Positions 45,592 through 56,147 of a stretch of DNA of 64,000 nucleotides are shown here, in pieces; within the stretch, counting starts at the first letter, position 1, and the number at the start of each line of letters is the position of its first letter. Source of the stretch: Sarcomyxa edulis (Eukaryota; Basidiomycota; Agaricomycetes; Agaricales; Mycenaceae). Position numbers and translations under genes: made by a program. The stretch is taken from contig QUOL01000006.1 of NCBI GenBank assembly GCA_009761415.1, positions 62,001 through 126,000 of the forward strand, read 5' to 3'. The notes beneath the pieces were generated by a model, which was not told the origin of the DNA, searched no databases, and was given only the letters and a program-made list of their open reading frames with translations.

Positions 45592-46977
45592 CTACTCTGG
45601 AGTCGAAAGCCAACGACAAATTTCCTGACCTAGCGCAGTATTCCACTCGGGGTCTTCTAAGTTGAGGTTGTCGTCGTTCACCCCAAGACGCTTTATAATT
45701 GCATCAATGACGCTCGATTCGTGATCTTCCAAGATATCTCCGCCAGCTGCATGTATAGCGATGGAATATTTGAAATGCTCCCGTAGAAAATCGTCGCGGG
45801 GACGATTCGGGCCAAGAGGCGGGTGGTAGTGTGTTTTGAGGGGTCTAGTCACGCAGCCATGGCCAGTGAGGTATACGATACGATAGTTATCCTGATAGAA
45901 TGATCAAATCGATGTAGCGTAGAGGCAATTGTATACGCACGTCCACATCGATGCACAATATGTTCTCGCGAAAGAGATCAGCAACATCTTCTGCCAATGC
46001 GAAAAAGTTTCCAACTACCATCCACGGCTTGTAATCTTCTGGGACTCGGATGGCTGGGAAATTCGGATCCATACTACAAGGAGGGAAAAACTGCACAGAT
46101 AGTACATGAGGATGGTGCGAATGCTGAATACTCTGAATACTAGAGCAGAAAGCTCACCATTAGCTTCGCCCACGGAGGATAAATCCAATTCACAACGAGA
46201 CTGTCGTTGGAACCGGTCAATGCGCAGCATCCATCTCTTCGCATGACTTCTTCCTCAATCGATGTGGGACATTTTGTCTATACATCGAAATCACCAAATC
46301 AATGGTGCACACTTGATGGCATGTAAAGCATACCATCCCAAGAATATCCGGTTCCCAGTCCGACCGCCGTTTCAAAATTCTATGAAGCTGCGCGAATGTC
46401 GCAGAATAGAACGATCGCCGCTGAAGCCAGTGAACGTGCGATCCATCTGCATAAATATTCTCAGAAAGATCAAAGCGATGATAAGGAAATCTTACTGACC
46501 GAGGTTGTATATTCCATAGTCTCCCGGGGGTAGGGGTTCCTCAGAATCTCTGGGAATCGGCGGCCCAACTGGTGATTGAGTGTATGTCAAGAGCTCTTCA
46601 GATTCGATATCTACTTTCTGAATCAAGAATGGTGTTGCAAGTCCACGGTCGTCATATTGAATGGTCAACCACCGATGAAGAGTGGAGATTGTGATCTGAA
46701 GCTCATCGCCGACGTGGAAGCCTTAGACCTGGTAGATAGTCCGCGCGATGATTCGGAGAATGTATGACGGCGTACCCATGCAAGTAACATCGAGCGACCA
46801 TATGAAGATGTTCCAATTGTCATGAAGCGCATCTTCAGACATTCCGTGTTGAGGGATATACACCATCGAGGTGACTTCGATTGACAGAAAGTGCGAGTGA
46901 GATTCAAAGGTAGACAACTGCTTTGGTGATACCGGGCGACTAGCTCGCACTTTCACACCTGCTTCGGCCGTTCTCAT
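45592..46977 (-). CDS. HNH-nuclease-like protein of the Agaricomycete family
   Basis: Spliced from exons that join in phase. A probable start is 46977 (MRTAEAGVKVRASRPV). It proceeds SMVYIPQHGMSEDALHDNWN and SLDVTCMG, joined across a 54-nt intron to FHVGDELQITISTLHRWLTI, then DYGIYNLGQ and RRSFYSATFAQLHRILKRR. The HNH_2-like core follows: MTKCPTSIEEEVMRRDGCCA, then LTGSNDSLVVNWIYPPWAK. The C-terminal part is VPEDYKPWMVVGNFFALAED, then DVDDNYRIVYLTGHGC, FLREHFKYSIAIHAAGGDIL and CRWLSTPE at the TAG at 45592-45594. The pattern (RDGxCxxTG, WIxPP, late DDxYRIV and HFxxSI) is that of a large Agaricomycete family annotated as HNH nuclease. The canonical His pair of active HNH enzymes is not evident, so activity is doubtful. 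Confidence 0.7.
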
Positions 46978-47424
46978 AGGCTTTGTGTCTCGATACGTGC
47001 ATGGAAATTGAATGGTAGATTCGAATATATATCCTATGGATTTTTTGTAAAAAAAAAAAGCCTTGAATCTAAAGGGACAAGGGCTTACTATCACTAAGTA
47101 ACTACTTAAAGTGCTATTGATGGATCATGAGAGGGCTCGAGAATGATTGGATATAGGAAACCGGAACATTACAAGAGACATAGAGGACGGAGAATGGAAG
47201 TCGAGGAGACAAATCTAATCCGATCGGACCTCTTTCTCTCGCCATCACTTGCAATCGTCGCTCACACCTGGCAATCCACAGCTAGGCTACATCATGTCCT
47301 ACCTGCCGATGATTGCCTGAGACTGCGATAGGGCGAGTCGTCGTGCAAGTGGCCTTGCTACTGCGGTGCGTGTCAGAATATTGTTCGGATTTTTCGGGAA
47401 AAACACGTACCATTCGTCGTTTCC

Positions 47425-48630
47425 TCACCACGAAGCTTGACGAAATACTTGATCAGTTCGTATCACCCCAGTAATGCATATCCCAAACTCACCTCTATCT
47501 GTCTCATGGGATGATGGCTGTCCGCTCGACAGCCATTCCATCTGATAAGGGTATTGTGTTATGCCTGCTGGGGTCGATCTGTAACTTGGATACTGAGCCA
47601 AGTACGGGATTGTCTGTTTCCGTCAAAGTTGAGCTTCAAAAGTAGCGAATGTCCACACTCGAGCACGTACCGTAGCATTGGAATCTAATGGAGGCCAACG
47701 CGAGTGTCCGTCGACGGCTCGTCCTCCAAACATCGCAGAGAAGTTCTGCGTGGGGACTGATGATAGAGGGATAGAGGGTCCTTCCCAGCCGTTTCCTATG
47801 ATTGTACAGTATCGATGAGCGCAATCCCAATAAATCAGCAATTTCCATCGACATACCTCGATAAGGCTCAGGATACCGCTGTGAGCTTACGTCCTCAATC
47901 TGCGCCCGTACGTCCACGTCTGCGTCCAAGTACAGAATAGGCCCCGAGGAATAGTATTGGGGCCCTGCTTGGGCTTCCGGCACGATCGCGTCGAATTCCT
48001 GCTCGAACTTCGGTCTCTCTGTATAAGTGCCTAGTGAGCATGCTATCAAGTTTTGTTTGGTCTTAGACTCACCATAGACTGCTCTGTCCAGGTGCTCGGT
48101 CTCCTGCAGCGATCCCTGGAGTACCTCATTGTCTCGACGAGTGAATAACGGTGTGGCAAGTTGTGCCCCATCGTTCGAGCTCTCAGAGTTAAGAGTGCTC
48201 CTGGCCTCCGCCAGTGCCTTCCACTTCTCTCGATCGGCTTTCATATCTTCTAGCTCCTTCACTAAATATTCGCACCGCTCCTCCAAATCGGCCTTATCCC
48301 TAGCGAGGAACTCTAGGCACGATGCAGCTGCCACATCCACATCAGCATTCGCGTCTAAAGATACTAGAAGGGTAGATCATCGCATTACTCACTTGCAGCC
48401 AACACAGTCTTCCTATTCTTGGCCCAGTCGTCATTGCGAGGGCGATAGACTCCCGTGGTGTAGAAGCCTCTGAGTATGGTCTTCGTTTTGTTGGCCTCGC
48501 CCGAGGTCTCGCGACGGACCACACGATTGCGCTCGGCGTCGAATGCCTTCCGTTCTTCGGGGGTCACATGCTTTTTCGTTTTTTTCGACGATGCCTTAGC
48601 CCGCGCTGAACGACGAGTAGTGGGAGCCAT
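47425..48630 (-). CDS. hypothetical protein with coiled coil
   Basis: Start at 48630 (MAPTTRRSARAKASSKKTKK), a Lys/Arg-rich basic N terminus that could be a nuclear localisation signal. Next are VTPEERKAFDAERNRVVRRE and a predicted coiled coil (CLEFLARDKADLEERCEYLV, then KELEDMKADREKWKALAEAR). Later exons read PEAQAGPQYYSSGPILYLDA and VDVRAQIEDVSSQRYPEPYR, then GWEGPSIPLSSV, FGGRAVDGHSRWPPLDSN and TIPYLAQYPSYRSTPAGI. The 3' end is unsure. One reading stops at 47425; another splice choice adds YFVKLRGEETTNVARPLARR and stops near 47299. A 9-bp-stem hairpin (47514-47536) sits in this last part. No family is recognised. Confidence 0.5.
47514..47536. other. perfect 9-bp hairpin
   Basis: ATGGCTGTC and GACAGCCAT flank a 5-nt loop (CGCTC). 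It lies in the uncertain last part of the coiled-coil hypothetical gene. Confidence 0.5.
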
Positions 48631-51600
48631 AGGAATAGTGGATGGGGTGCGAGATAAGAATGTATATATGGGCTGCTGGGTAAGGGGTGCCTCCGTCTTC
48701 AGTTGTCTGTGAGTGGCAGCGGAGTGGCAGAGAACTGGCAGAGAAGGACGCGATGAAGAGTATGAAGGGTAAGAACTTGAACTGTTCGACATTCAACGCT
48801 GTGTTTTTATATGTTCTGAACTCATTCACATTGACACCTTCGCAATGTTCACAATTACTTGGACGTTTTGATCAACATCTTGCTGTAGGACAACCAGACG
48901 TCTTCAGACGTCCTCCCTACCTAAAAGGGTAATGCCCTGAAAGGGAAGTATGTTTGTGTTGCGGAGAGGCCCTCGTGGGTCTCAGGCTTCTTACTTCGTT
49001 CGGCTAACGCCAGCCCATGATATTCCTTTGTTTTGCAGATCAATTTGAAATATTGATCAAACCCTCTCACACGGAGTTGAATGATACGTTCTCGCTGGGT
49101 GCCCACCTGAGTCCACCAGCGCTGTTCGGTGAGCGATATCCCTTTTTCTGGAAATCAGGGATGCGACTGACGGTTCCTCGTCTGTACTCAGTCAACCCGT
49201 TCGAGTCGAACTCTCTCGCCCTCTAGAATGCCTAGACAAAACCCTTTTTTCGCAGACCCTTGATTATCGATGGTCACCACCTGACGGCCGCCTTGACGTG
49301 CATCGATCCGGAGATCTGAACATCGGACGTCTTGATGTCGAGTCATTGTCGGTTCCCGTCTCGCGCTGCCTCTCTTAGAATTCACTCAGGTTATCTTTCA
49401 AATTTTTCAAGGACCTTGGGACCGTCACGCCGTGAGTACTCTCCACAGGAATTTGATCGTTATCAAGCCCACGAGGTTGTATGATCTGATTGTCCAAGAT
49501 CATCAGGGTAGTCGAAGAACCTCGTACTGAGTGGCTATCGGCATATGGGAGTTCACGGTCTCTATAGATATCTAGACGAGAGCCGGCGCATTTGCATGAG
49601 CTCAAACAAAGACAATTCGGCCATTTCTCCTATAGTTATGCATATTGGGTGTGTACGGCTAGGCTCGTTGAAAATGAGGCTCACTGATGAATCCGCATCG
49701 TTCAGACAACGTCCAGAACCAAGTATCTCCTCTGTTCAGTTTGACCGTCGCCATTGATTGATCCAAGTTCTTGTGTCAAAGAAGCTCAAGTCAGTCGAGC
49801 TCACAGCCGTTTGCAAAGAGGATGGACTAATGGCCGAGCTTATCAACCACAACCTCTTCGACGTAAGCCTCCAGATTTTATTGATCACTGCGTGCCACAC
49901 ACACGATCATCAGGACAATAACCGAAGTATCTGCCTTGTTCAGCTTTAAGAGTCCTCTCAGGAGCCACCCGACAGTCACCAAGATGGACACCCCTCTTGC
50001 ACAAGCTGCACCTTGACGCGACGCCGCCTAAGGAGCCGGCTGCCTGTAGTGTAAATTCGACTCGCTCGTGTAGCCTTGTCTGCATGTTCATATGTTTCTG
50101 TATTCTGAAGTTGCCCTAAGCCTGGTATGTGTCTTGTATATCCCCTGCGCAAATCGATTTTTCTCTGGATTCATCATGGAATATGATTTGAGAAGATTGT
50201 ATGAATATTCTGTTGGTCGACGTATATGCACTGATAGTGATACATGCCACTGAGGTTCTCCTTGCCATCATGAAGCGCGACAGTGCAGAATTGACGGTCA
50301 GTGAAAAACATCCATCATGAACCACGAAGACGCTCTGCTACCTTGAGAAGCGCGTTCTATTGAAATGAATATGTAGCGGAAGTTTTGCTCGCTAGCAACA
50401 TTATATATTTTCGAATACATTCCCATTCCCTGAACATGTGATCAAGGAAACAATGCTACGCGTAAAGTGTTCGCGGAAAAGAACTCATACCTGCGTGTGC
50501 GTTCAGTACTCTTGTGAGGCGATCATGATTACTGAGGTGTACAATTCGGGGGTCGTCCTCTCGAGAGGCCTCAGAGGCTGGGCTAAGCAAGGAAGAGGCC
50601 AGCGATATTTTGGGCTAGAGTGAAGCAGGATTCGGCAATTCACCGTTCGGGATCCCTTATCGTTGTGACTGGGACAACGGACCGCAGGGTGCCCAGCTAT
50701 GCAGGGAATATATAAATATCAGTACGAAGCATACGAAGGAGACTGTTTAGAGGGAGGACTGACTATAAGACACGTCCATGCATCGTATATAGCAGGGAAT
50801 GTCCACGACGACGACCTTGTTCTCGAGTGAGAGCAGTTCCAAGAATAAGAATGCTGCCAGCTCATCATTCCAAGTTTATCGGGATCAGTGACTTCCTTGC
50901 GTCCTTCGTTCCATTGTGGTGACTACACGAAAATGATGGGCTGTGGGTAGATAGCATGGTTTCCTGGTAGAATACGGTCTTGGAAGACTGTGGGGGTCAG
51001 ATGGACCACGGCCGGGGTAGCAAACCGAGCCCCAGATTCGAGATCAACCGGTCGGACATGGAATGGCGCAGCGACCTCTCCGCGTCGGTATCGCGTAGGC
51101 CATATATAGAGAGTCACGGAAGCTGGAGGCAGTTTTGTAACGTTCCGGCCGTTTAGAAGAGAAGTACGTTGCTTGGTCATGAACGAACTGACTACAAGAA
51201 AATTCAGACGAAAAATCACGCACCCATATCACGTCACAGAAATAAACCATTTCGAAATGAAGGAAACAACCAAGACCGGTAAGATTCTCTGGTCGCCAAG
51301 ATAACAATGCTATGGTGGGGCACGTATATAGCGGGTTCCATCTATGGAACCGGGGTCAATGAGTGCTTATAGGTCAAAGCTAGAATTGACTAGTAGGTCC
51401 TCGAGGCAGACATCCTTGGAACGTGTCCGATGGAGTGCCTTAGGTGTGAGTTTGAGACGTAAAGCGTAGAGCACAAGATAAACACTCGTGCAAGAGTGCT
51501 TGCCATTGCAGAGATACAGAGTCGGGTGAGGGGCGGGTCGGGTAACGGTAAAGGCGAGACCGGCGGCGTGCGACCGAAGCTGCTAGCCGAGTCACACGAT

Positions 51601-51923
51601 CTGCACAGAAATTTAATCATCGAGCTCAACGTCGTTCAACGTCTCACCATCGGTCTCCACGATGGCTAGCTCAAGTGGTAAGCAACCCTCTTTATAAGTT
51701 AGCCTATAAAGCAGTTTATGCGCTACGGTGGGGCTGCGGCCGTAGTCCCCGGCGGAAGATCCCTATCCGATCCAGTCAATTTTCTTTGGTCATTTTTATT
51801 TTCAAAATGAGGGGGGAGCGTGTATTACCACTGACGCTCGTCGTGTAATCCCTACTTTCTCCAACTTTTTCGGTTTTCTCTCTTTTCTTTTCTACTCTTT
51901 ACCTTCACATTCGTTTCTCTGCC
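48631..51923. other. 3.3 kb gene-poor stretch
   Basis: No gene I can support. Candidates are a basic ORF at 49188-49385 (-), and 50923-51219 (-), which reads KLPPASVTLYIWPTRYRRGE in its middle and might be one exon of an unrecognised gene. A small ORF at 51390-51629 (-) is also present. An 8-bp-stem palindrome occurs at 51334-51351. The last 150 bases (pyrimidine-rich, TTTTC runs) look like the promoter and 5' leader of the Mid2-like gene. Confidence 0.35.
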
Positions 51924-53913
51924 ATGACGTCCAATACTGGAACAGGCGCTGGAACGACTGTTGTCGCTGGCACAACCACCTCGCCAGGTGCCACCGACAC
52001 CGCAGCGACGACAACCAGTAACGCTGCAGATCCAACAGGTACCACAACTGTCGATACTTCGTCTACTTTCTCCACTAACGCACCATCTGCTTCTTCTTCT
52101 CTTGGTTCATCCTCATCATCTCAACTCGTTATCTCAACAACGTTTACTGATCCATCATCTATTTCTATAGACACAAGCACCACCGCGGTTGTTCCTACTA
52201 CCACTTCTACGACTCCAATACAAAGCACACCTTCAGACACCAGTACTAGCACCAGTACTACAACATCGAACCCTCCCACATCGTCATCGACCTCGAGTTC
52301 ATCGTCGAGCTCTACTCCTGCCTTGACTTCCACATCTACCTCATCCACGACCGACCCCAACAACACTTCCAACACCTCCAATACTTCCGCAACCAGTCCT
52401 CTCTCCGCTACCTCCACGTCAAACACCAGCACAACCTCATCATCCGCCACCTCAACCAGCCTCTCCACCTCCGTGATCACCGCACCATCGACATCTGTTG
52501 TACAAAGCACCGTCCTGTAAGTCCTATCCTATCCGTCACAGCCTTATCTCACGCCCCGCACGCAGCTCGACATCCAATGGTCAAGTATTCACCTCTGTCG
52601 TCGAAGTCACCACCGTCATCCCTGCAGGATCGACGATCACAGCTTCTGTCATATCAACCGGAAAAACCAGCAGCAATCACACCGGGGCTATTGTCGGAGG
52701 TGTCGTCGGAGGTACGTTCTATTCTCTTACATATCCCCCTTTCTCATCGGGTCGGTCTCTGTTCTCAAACTCGATCTAATGCAACTCCCGCATCATCAGG
52801 TCTAGCCGGCTTGACACTCCTCACACTCCTCCTCGTCTGGTTTAGAAGACGCCACTCGACCAAATCCGAATTCGACGGTAACTTCGATCCAGACAGGGTC
52901 GTCGTTGGCGGTAATGGTGGAACTGGCGGGTGAGTCATTTTCTTCTCCACATTCTTTTCCAAAAAGATGCTAAACATCCCTCCAGCGGGACACTCCCCAA
53001 CATCGACCTCGGAGAGGAAGAAGACGACGGTATGGGCGGCCGTCTAGGCGGGACCGGAATAGGCGCAGGTGTCGTCACCCCCTTCATCTACAACCCCAAC
53101 CCAGCCGGACCCGCACACCCTTCATCGCCTTACCCCCAAATGTCCCAACCCCAGATGTCGCAACAAGGACACCTCTACGGCGATTTGGCCGCAACAGGAG
53201 CGGGAATGGGAGGAGGCGTATCGCCCCCACCTTCATCAGCCTCAGCAGATGGGTATTACAACACCGCACCGTCCAGTGCATCGTATTACCCCTCATCCCA
53301 CGGATCGCAACAACAGCTATATAACCCCAATCCCAACGCGAGCGTTCCTGTTGGTGGGTACCTCCCACCTGGCGCTGCTGGTGCGTATGGCGCAGGTGCA
53401 GCTCCCGGTCCTATGTCAGGACGGACGAGCAGCTCTGGTGGGTCCAGTCACGGTATGGGTATGGGTGGTGCCCCGAGGAGCGCAAAGGAGAGGGAAGCTT
53501 TGGGACGATACGGAGTTCCTGGATTGACTGTGGCGAACCCAGAGGAGGGAGATAACCTCGGCGAAGGCAGCGGTCTCACTCAACAACAACAGCACGCAGC
53601 GTACATGCAAAACGGACCCGTCCCCGGACACGGCGCATACGTGCAAAACCAACCCGGTGTGGGACGCATGCGGTCCGTCGAACATGGTGGGTACGTCGGT
53701 CCCGGAGCGCAGAGTGCTGTTCTGGATTATGCGGGTAGCGGTGGTGCGCCTGTGCCTGCTCCTGCGAGGAGAGGGAGTGCGGTGCTTGTTCATCAGGATG
53801 GGGGGAGGGTTCAGGTTAGGGGGAAGGGCACTGAGGCGGCGGATGAGGAGGAGGAAGAGCCTTCGGAGATTCCTCCTACGTATGATAGTATCCCGCCCGA
53901 GGAACGGCGTTAG
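51924..53913 (+). CDS. Mid2-like single-pass membrane protein, Ser/Thr-rich ectodomain
   Basis: Four exons in phase, about 600 residues. The N-terminal ~240 residues are almost only Ser, Thr, Ala and Pro (mucin-like, probably O-mannosylated). VFTSVVEVTTVIPAGSTITA, then NHTGAIVGGVVGGLAGLTLL and TLLLVWFRRRHST mark a single TM helix with a basic stop-transfer. The cytosolic part is Gly/Pro/Gln/Tyr-rich and ends SEIPPTYDSIPPEERR, containing a PPTY motif of the PPxY type that binds WW domains such as those of Rsp5/Nedd4 ligases. The layout matches fungal Mid2/Wsc-type wall sensors and related mid2-domain proteins. The first exon lacks a hydrophobic signal peptide, and an extra upstream exon was not found. 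It may act in wall sensing or trafficking by analogy only. Confidence 0.75.
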
Positions 53914-54699
53914 GTGGACGATGACAATTTCTTTTGGTCTCGGTTGGTGAGTACCTGCTTCTTGCTACGCGTGGTCGGATAGGCTGATAGCCAACATCCC
54001 TACTTAGCTTATCACAGATCAAAGTGGCGAATGGCGAACGAAAGGTTCTCCGTTCCCAGTCTGTACGTTGTAACCCCACCCACCCACGGCTGTTCTTGAT
54101 TTCCTATTCCTACGAAAGGAATCTCCCAGCTTTCCGTTCTTTTCGTTTTGTGTTTTGCTTGTTCTCTCTCACTCTTATATATATATTCTTGCCCTTCATG
54201 TTTATGTTTTCGCTTTACCTTTACCAAAAAATCGTTTTTTGCTAGTTCTGCATCTGTGCCACCGTGTATTCCTAGATGTTCATCACCTCTCCCAAATTCC
54301 CTCACTCCTCCTCACGCATATGACGACTCGCATGCTCGCATTGCCTTTTTTTCTTCACCTGCACGAATCAGACGCCGTATCCTACTATCCCAACACAACC
54401 CTATCTCCCTTCCTTCCCTCTTCACCCTCATACACGTACACATTTTAACTTACCATTCTCATGGACCGGTCGGATTAATTCTGGATTGGAATTGGATTGG
54501 ATCGGATTTATCGAGTTTAAAATATTGTTTATACAAGTCCAATCAGCGCATCCCCGGCCGGGTAATTTTCGGTCTCCGCCTCATAGGCTTACCGGCATTC
54601 CTTCACCTCAGTGCTTCTACTCTTCGGAGTTTAAATCACTTTAATCTCAGCCTTCTGTCGGGGGCTCAAACTACTTAGACTTCAGCGGGTGAAGACAGA
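53914..54699. other. intergenic, 3' flank of the Mid2-like gene to the retroelement
   Basis: T-rich 3' flank with TATATATAT at about 54176-54186. ORFs at 54024-54678 are pyrimidine-biased chance frames. The left boundary of the retroelement could lie inside this stretch. Confidence 0.35.
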
Positions 54700-54707
54700 C
54701 AGGGGGC

Positions 54708-54805
54708 TCATCGCACCCTCTTCTAACGTCTTCGCTGCTGCTGTCTAGGTACATTTTTCCATGACGCTATTCATCGCTCCCTCTTCTAACGTCTCGTTGC
54801 TGCTG
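54708..54805 (+). repeat. paired direct repeat at left end of the retroelement
   Basis: TCATCGCACCCTCTTCTAAC and its continuation to TGCTGCTG (54708-54743) recur with few changes at 54771-54805, 63 bp apart. The position just before the Gag-like ORF suggests a left terminal or promoter repeat of the DIRS-like element. Confidence 0.6.
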
Positions 54806-54830
54806 AGTAGTGTCATTTCTTACTTGATAT

Positions 54831-56147
54831 TTGAATAAATTCCATCAATCTACGATTTCACACATGAGTAATGCAGCATCTCCTGGACCCCCTAATTCCA
54901 CAGAGGGCGAGGACACCAATGGCCACGAATCGGACACTCGAGTCCCGGTTGTCCCTTCCGGACTTTCATTCGACGAAAAAACCGAAGCTTCACTCAATGA
55001 TCTGGTCACGCAGTTCAAGGAAGGACAGATCACTATGGCCCGAGCGATCAGTCAAATTGGCCAGGAACTCTTCGTCAGCGTCACAAACACCGAAAAGGCA
55101 AAAGCCGCTGATTCAGCGCTTGAGTCTTTCATCGCCATTCTGCTCTCGCACGAGAAATCACTCGACCGAGCAGCTCAACGAGGATCCACAGACAGATCTG
55201 GACAGGGACCAGATAATGACAATGAACGTGGAGTTGGATCATCTGATCCCGACCCCGACGATGACGGATCTAGCCAACGAAAGCGAGATCGATCGCCCGA
55301 CGCCGAGCCTCCTACTCCGAATCAGCTCGCCGGAGCCTCGAACAAAAAGCGTCGTATCTATGAAGTCGATCAGCCCTGGTACCTCCGAGATTTCATCGCC
55401 CAATCAGTCTTATCTCCCAGTCTCACCCAGACCCGAAAGATCCTTGTCAACTACTCCGCCGATTTTCCGGCAATCAAACGATGGATCAACTCATCAGCTT
55501 CCGTCCCCGATTTCCCCGATTCAGAGTGGGACGCGATCATCCGAGGAAGGGCCGTTAACCTCGACGCCGTCCTCTCTGGGTTGTACACGATCTCAAGTGT
55601 GGCTGAGAATACAGAAGAACTTGGGAGCCTGCAGATCAGATTTGGAGTTGTTGAGCCAGCAAAAACAGTCAAGACACACGGCGATTGGATCATCTCATGG
55701 CATGGAGCGTCCGACGCCACAGCTTTCTGTTTCCCGCACCGTGTCGAGGAACTCCGCGCGTACGGTGAATACATTACAAGGATCTTCTCCGCCGTCTCCA
55801 TCGAGACTCACGCACGCGTCATCAACTTCGATCGAGCGGTCCGGCGTCGCGTTGGCCAGAGGAACGACTTGCTCCTCACCGATTTCTCAGCATTCAGCGA
55901 TCTCAAAATGGGATGGCTTGAATCCTACGGAATCAACGCAACAACGTCCAGTGCCGACTCTTCCCATTCCTCATCCTCCCAACGTACTCAAAAGAAAACG
56001 TCTTCCGGAGGAAAGTCCACCAACATTTGCAACCGCTTCAACTATGGAGGTTGCTCTGATGCGGCGGGCAAATGTCGATATGTCCACGCGTGCAAGAAAT
56101 GCAAGAAGACCGACCATGGCGTTAGCAGCTGTCCCGGGAGTGGTTAA
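54831..56147 (+). CDS. retroelement Gag-like protein with zinc knuckles
   Basis: 438 codons, start MNKFHQSTISHMSN; the second ATG at 54864 (MSNAASPGPP) is equally possible. The N-terminal half is acidic and Ser/Asp/Arg-rich (DPDPDDDGSSQRKRDRSPD). The middle is a helical domain (VDQPWYLRDFIAQSVLSPSL, ELGSLQIRFGVV, VKTHGDWIISWHGASDATAF). The C terminus has a CCCH-like cluster (CNRFNYGGC, KCRYVHAC) followed by a CxxCxxxxHxxxxC knuckle (CKKCKKTDHGVSSC). Such a protein packages element RNA. The frame is intact. A second frame stays open opposite nearly the whole ORF (see findings). Confidence 0.8.
   Translation: MNKFHQSTISHMSNAASPGPPNSTEGEDTNGHESDTRVPVVPSGLSFDEKTEASLNDLVTQFKEGQITMARAISQIGQELFVSVTNTEKAKAADSALESFIAILLSHEKSLDRAAQRGSTDRSGQGPDNDNERGVGSSDPDPDDDGSSQRKRDRSPDAEPPTPNQLAGASNKKRRIYEVDQPWYLRDFIAQSVLSPSLTQTRKILVNYSADFPAIKRWINSSASVPDFPDSEWDAIIRGRAVNLDAVLSGLYTISSVAENTEELGSLQIRFGVVEPAKTVKTHGDWIISWHGASDATAFCFPHRVEELRAYGEYITRIFSAVSIETHARVINFDRAVRRRVGQRNDLLLTDFSAFSDLKMGWLESYGINATTSSADSSHSSSSQRTQKKTSSGGKSTNICNRFNYGGCSDAAGKCRYVHACKKCKKTDHGVSSCPGSG

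Noticed and set aside
52121..52510. Val/Glu-rich 129-codon ORF on the minus strand
   Set aside because: It is the antisense shadow of the Ser/Thr-rich repeat-like exon of the Mid2-like gene.
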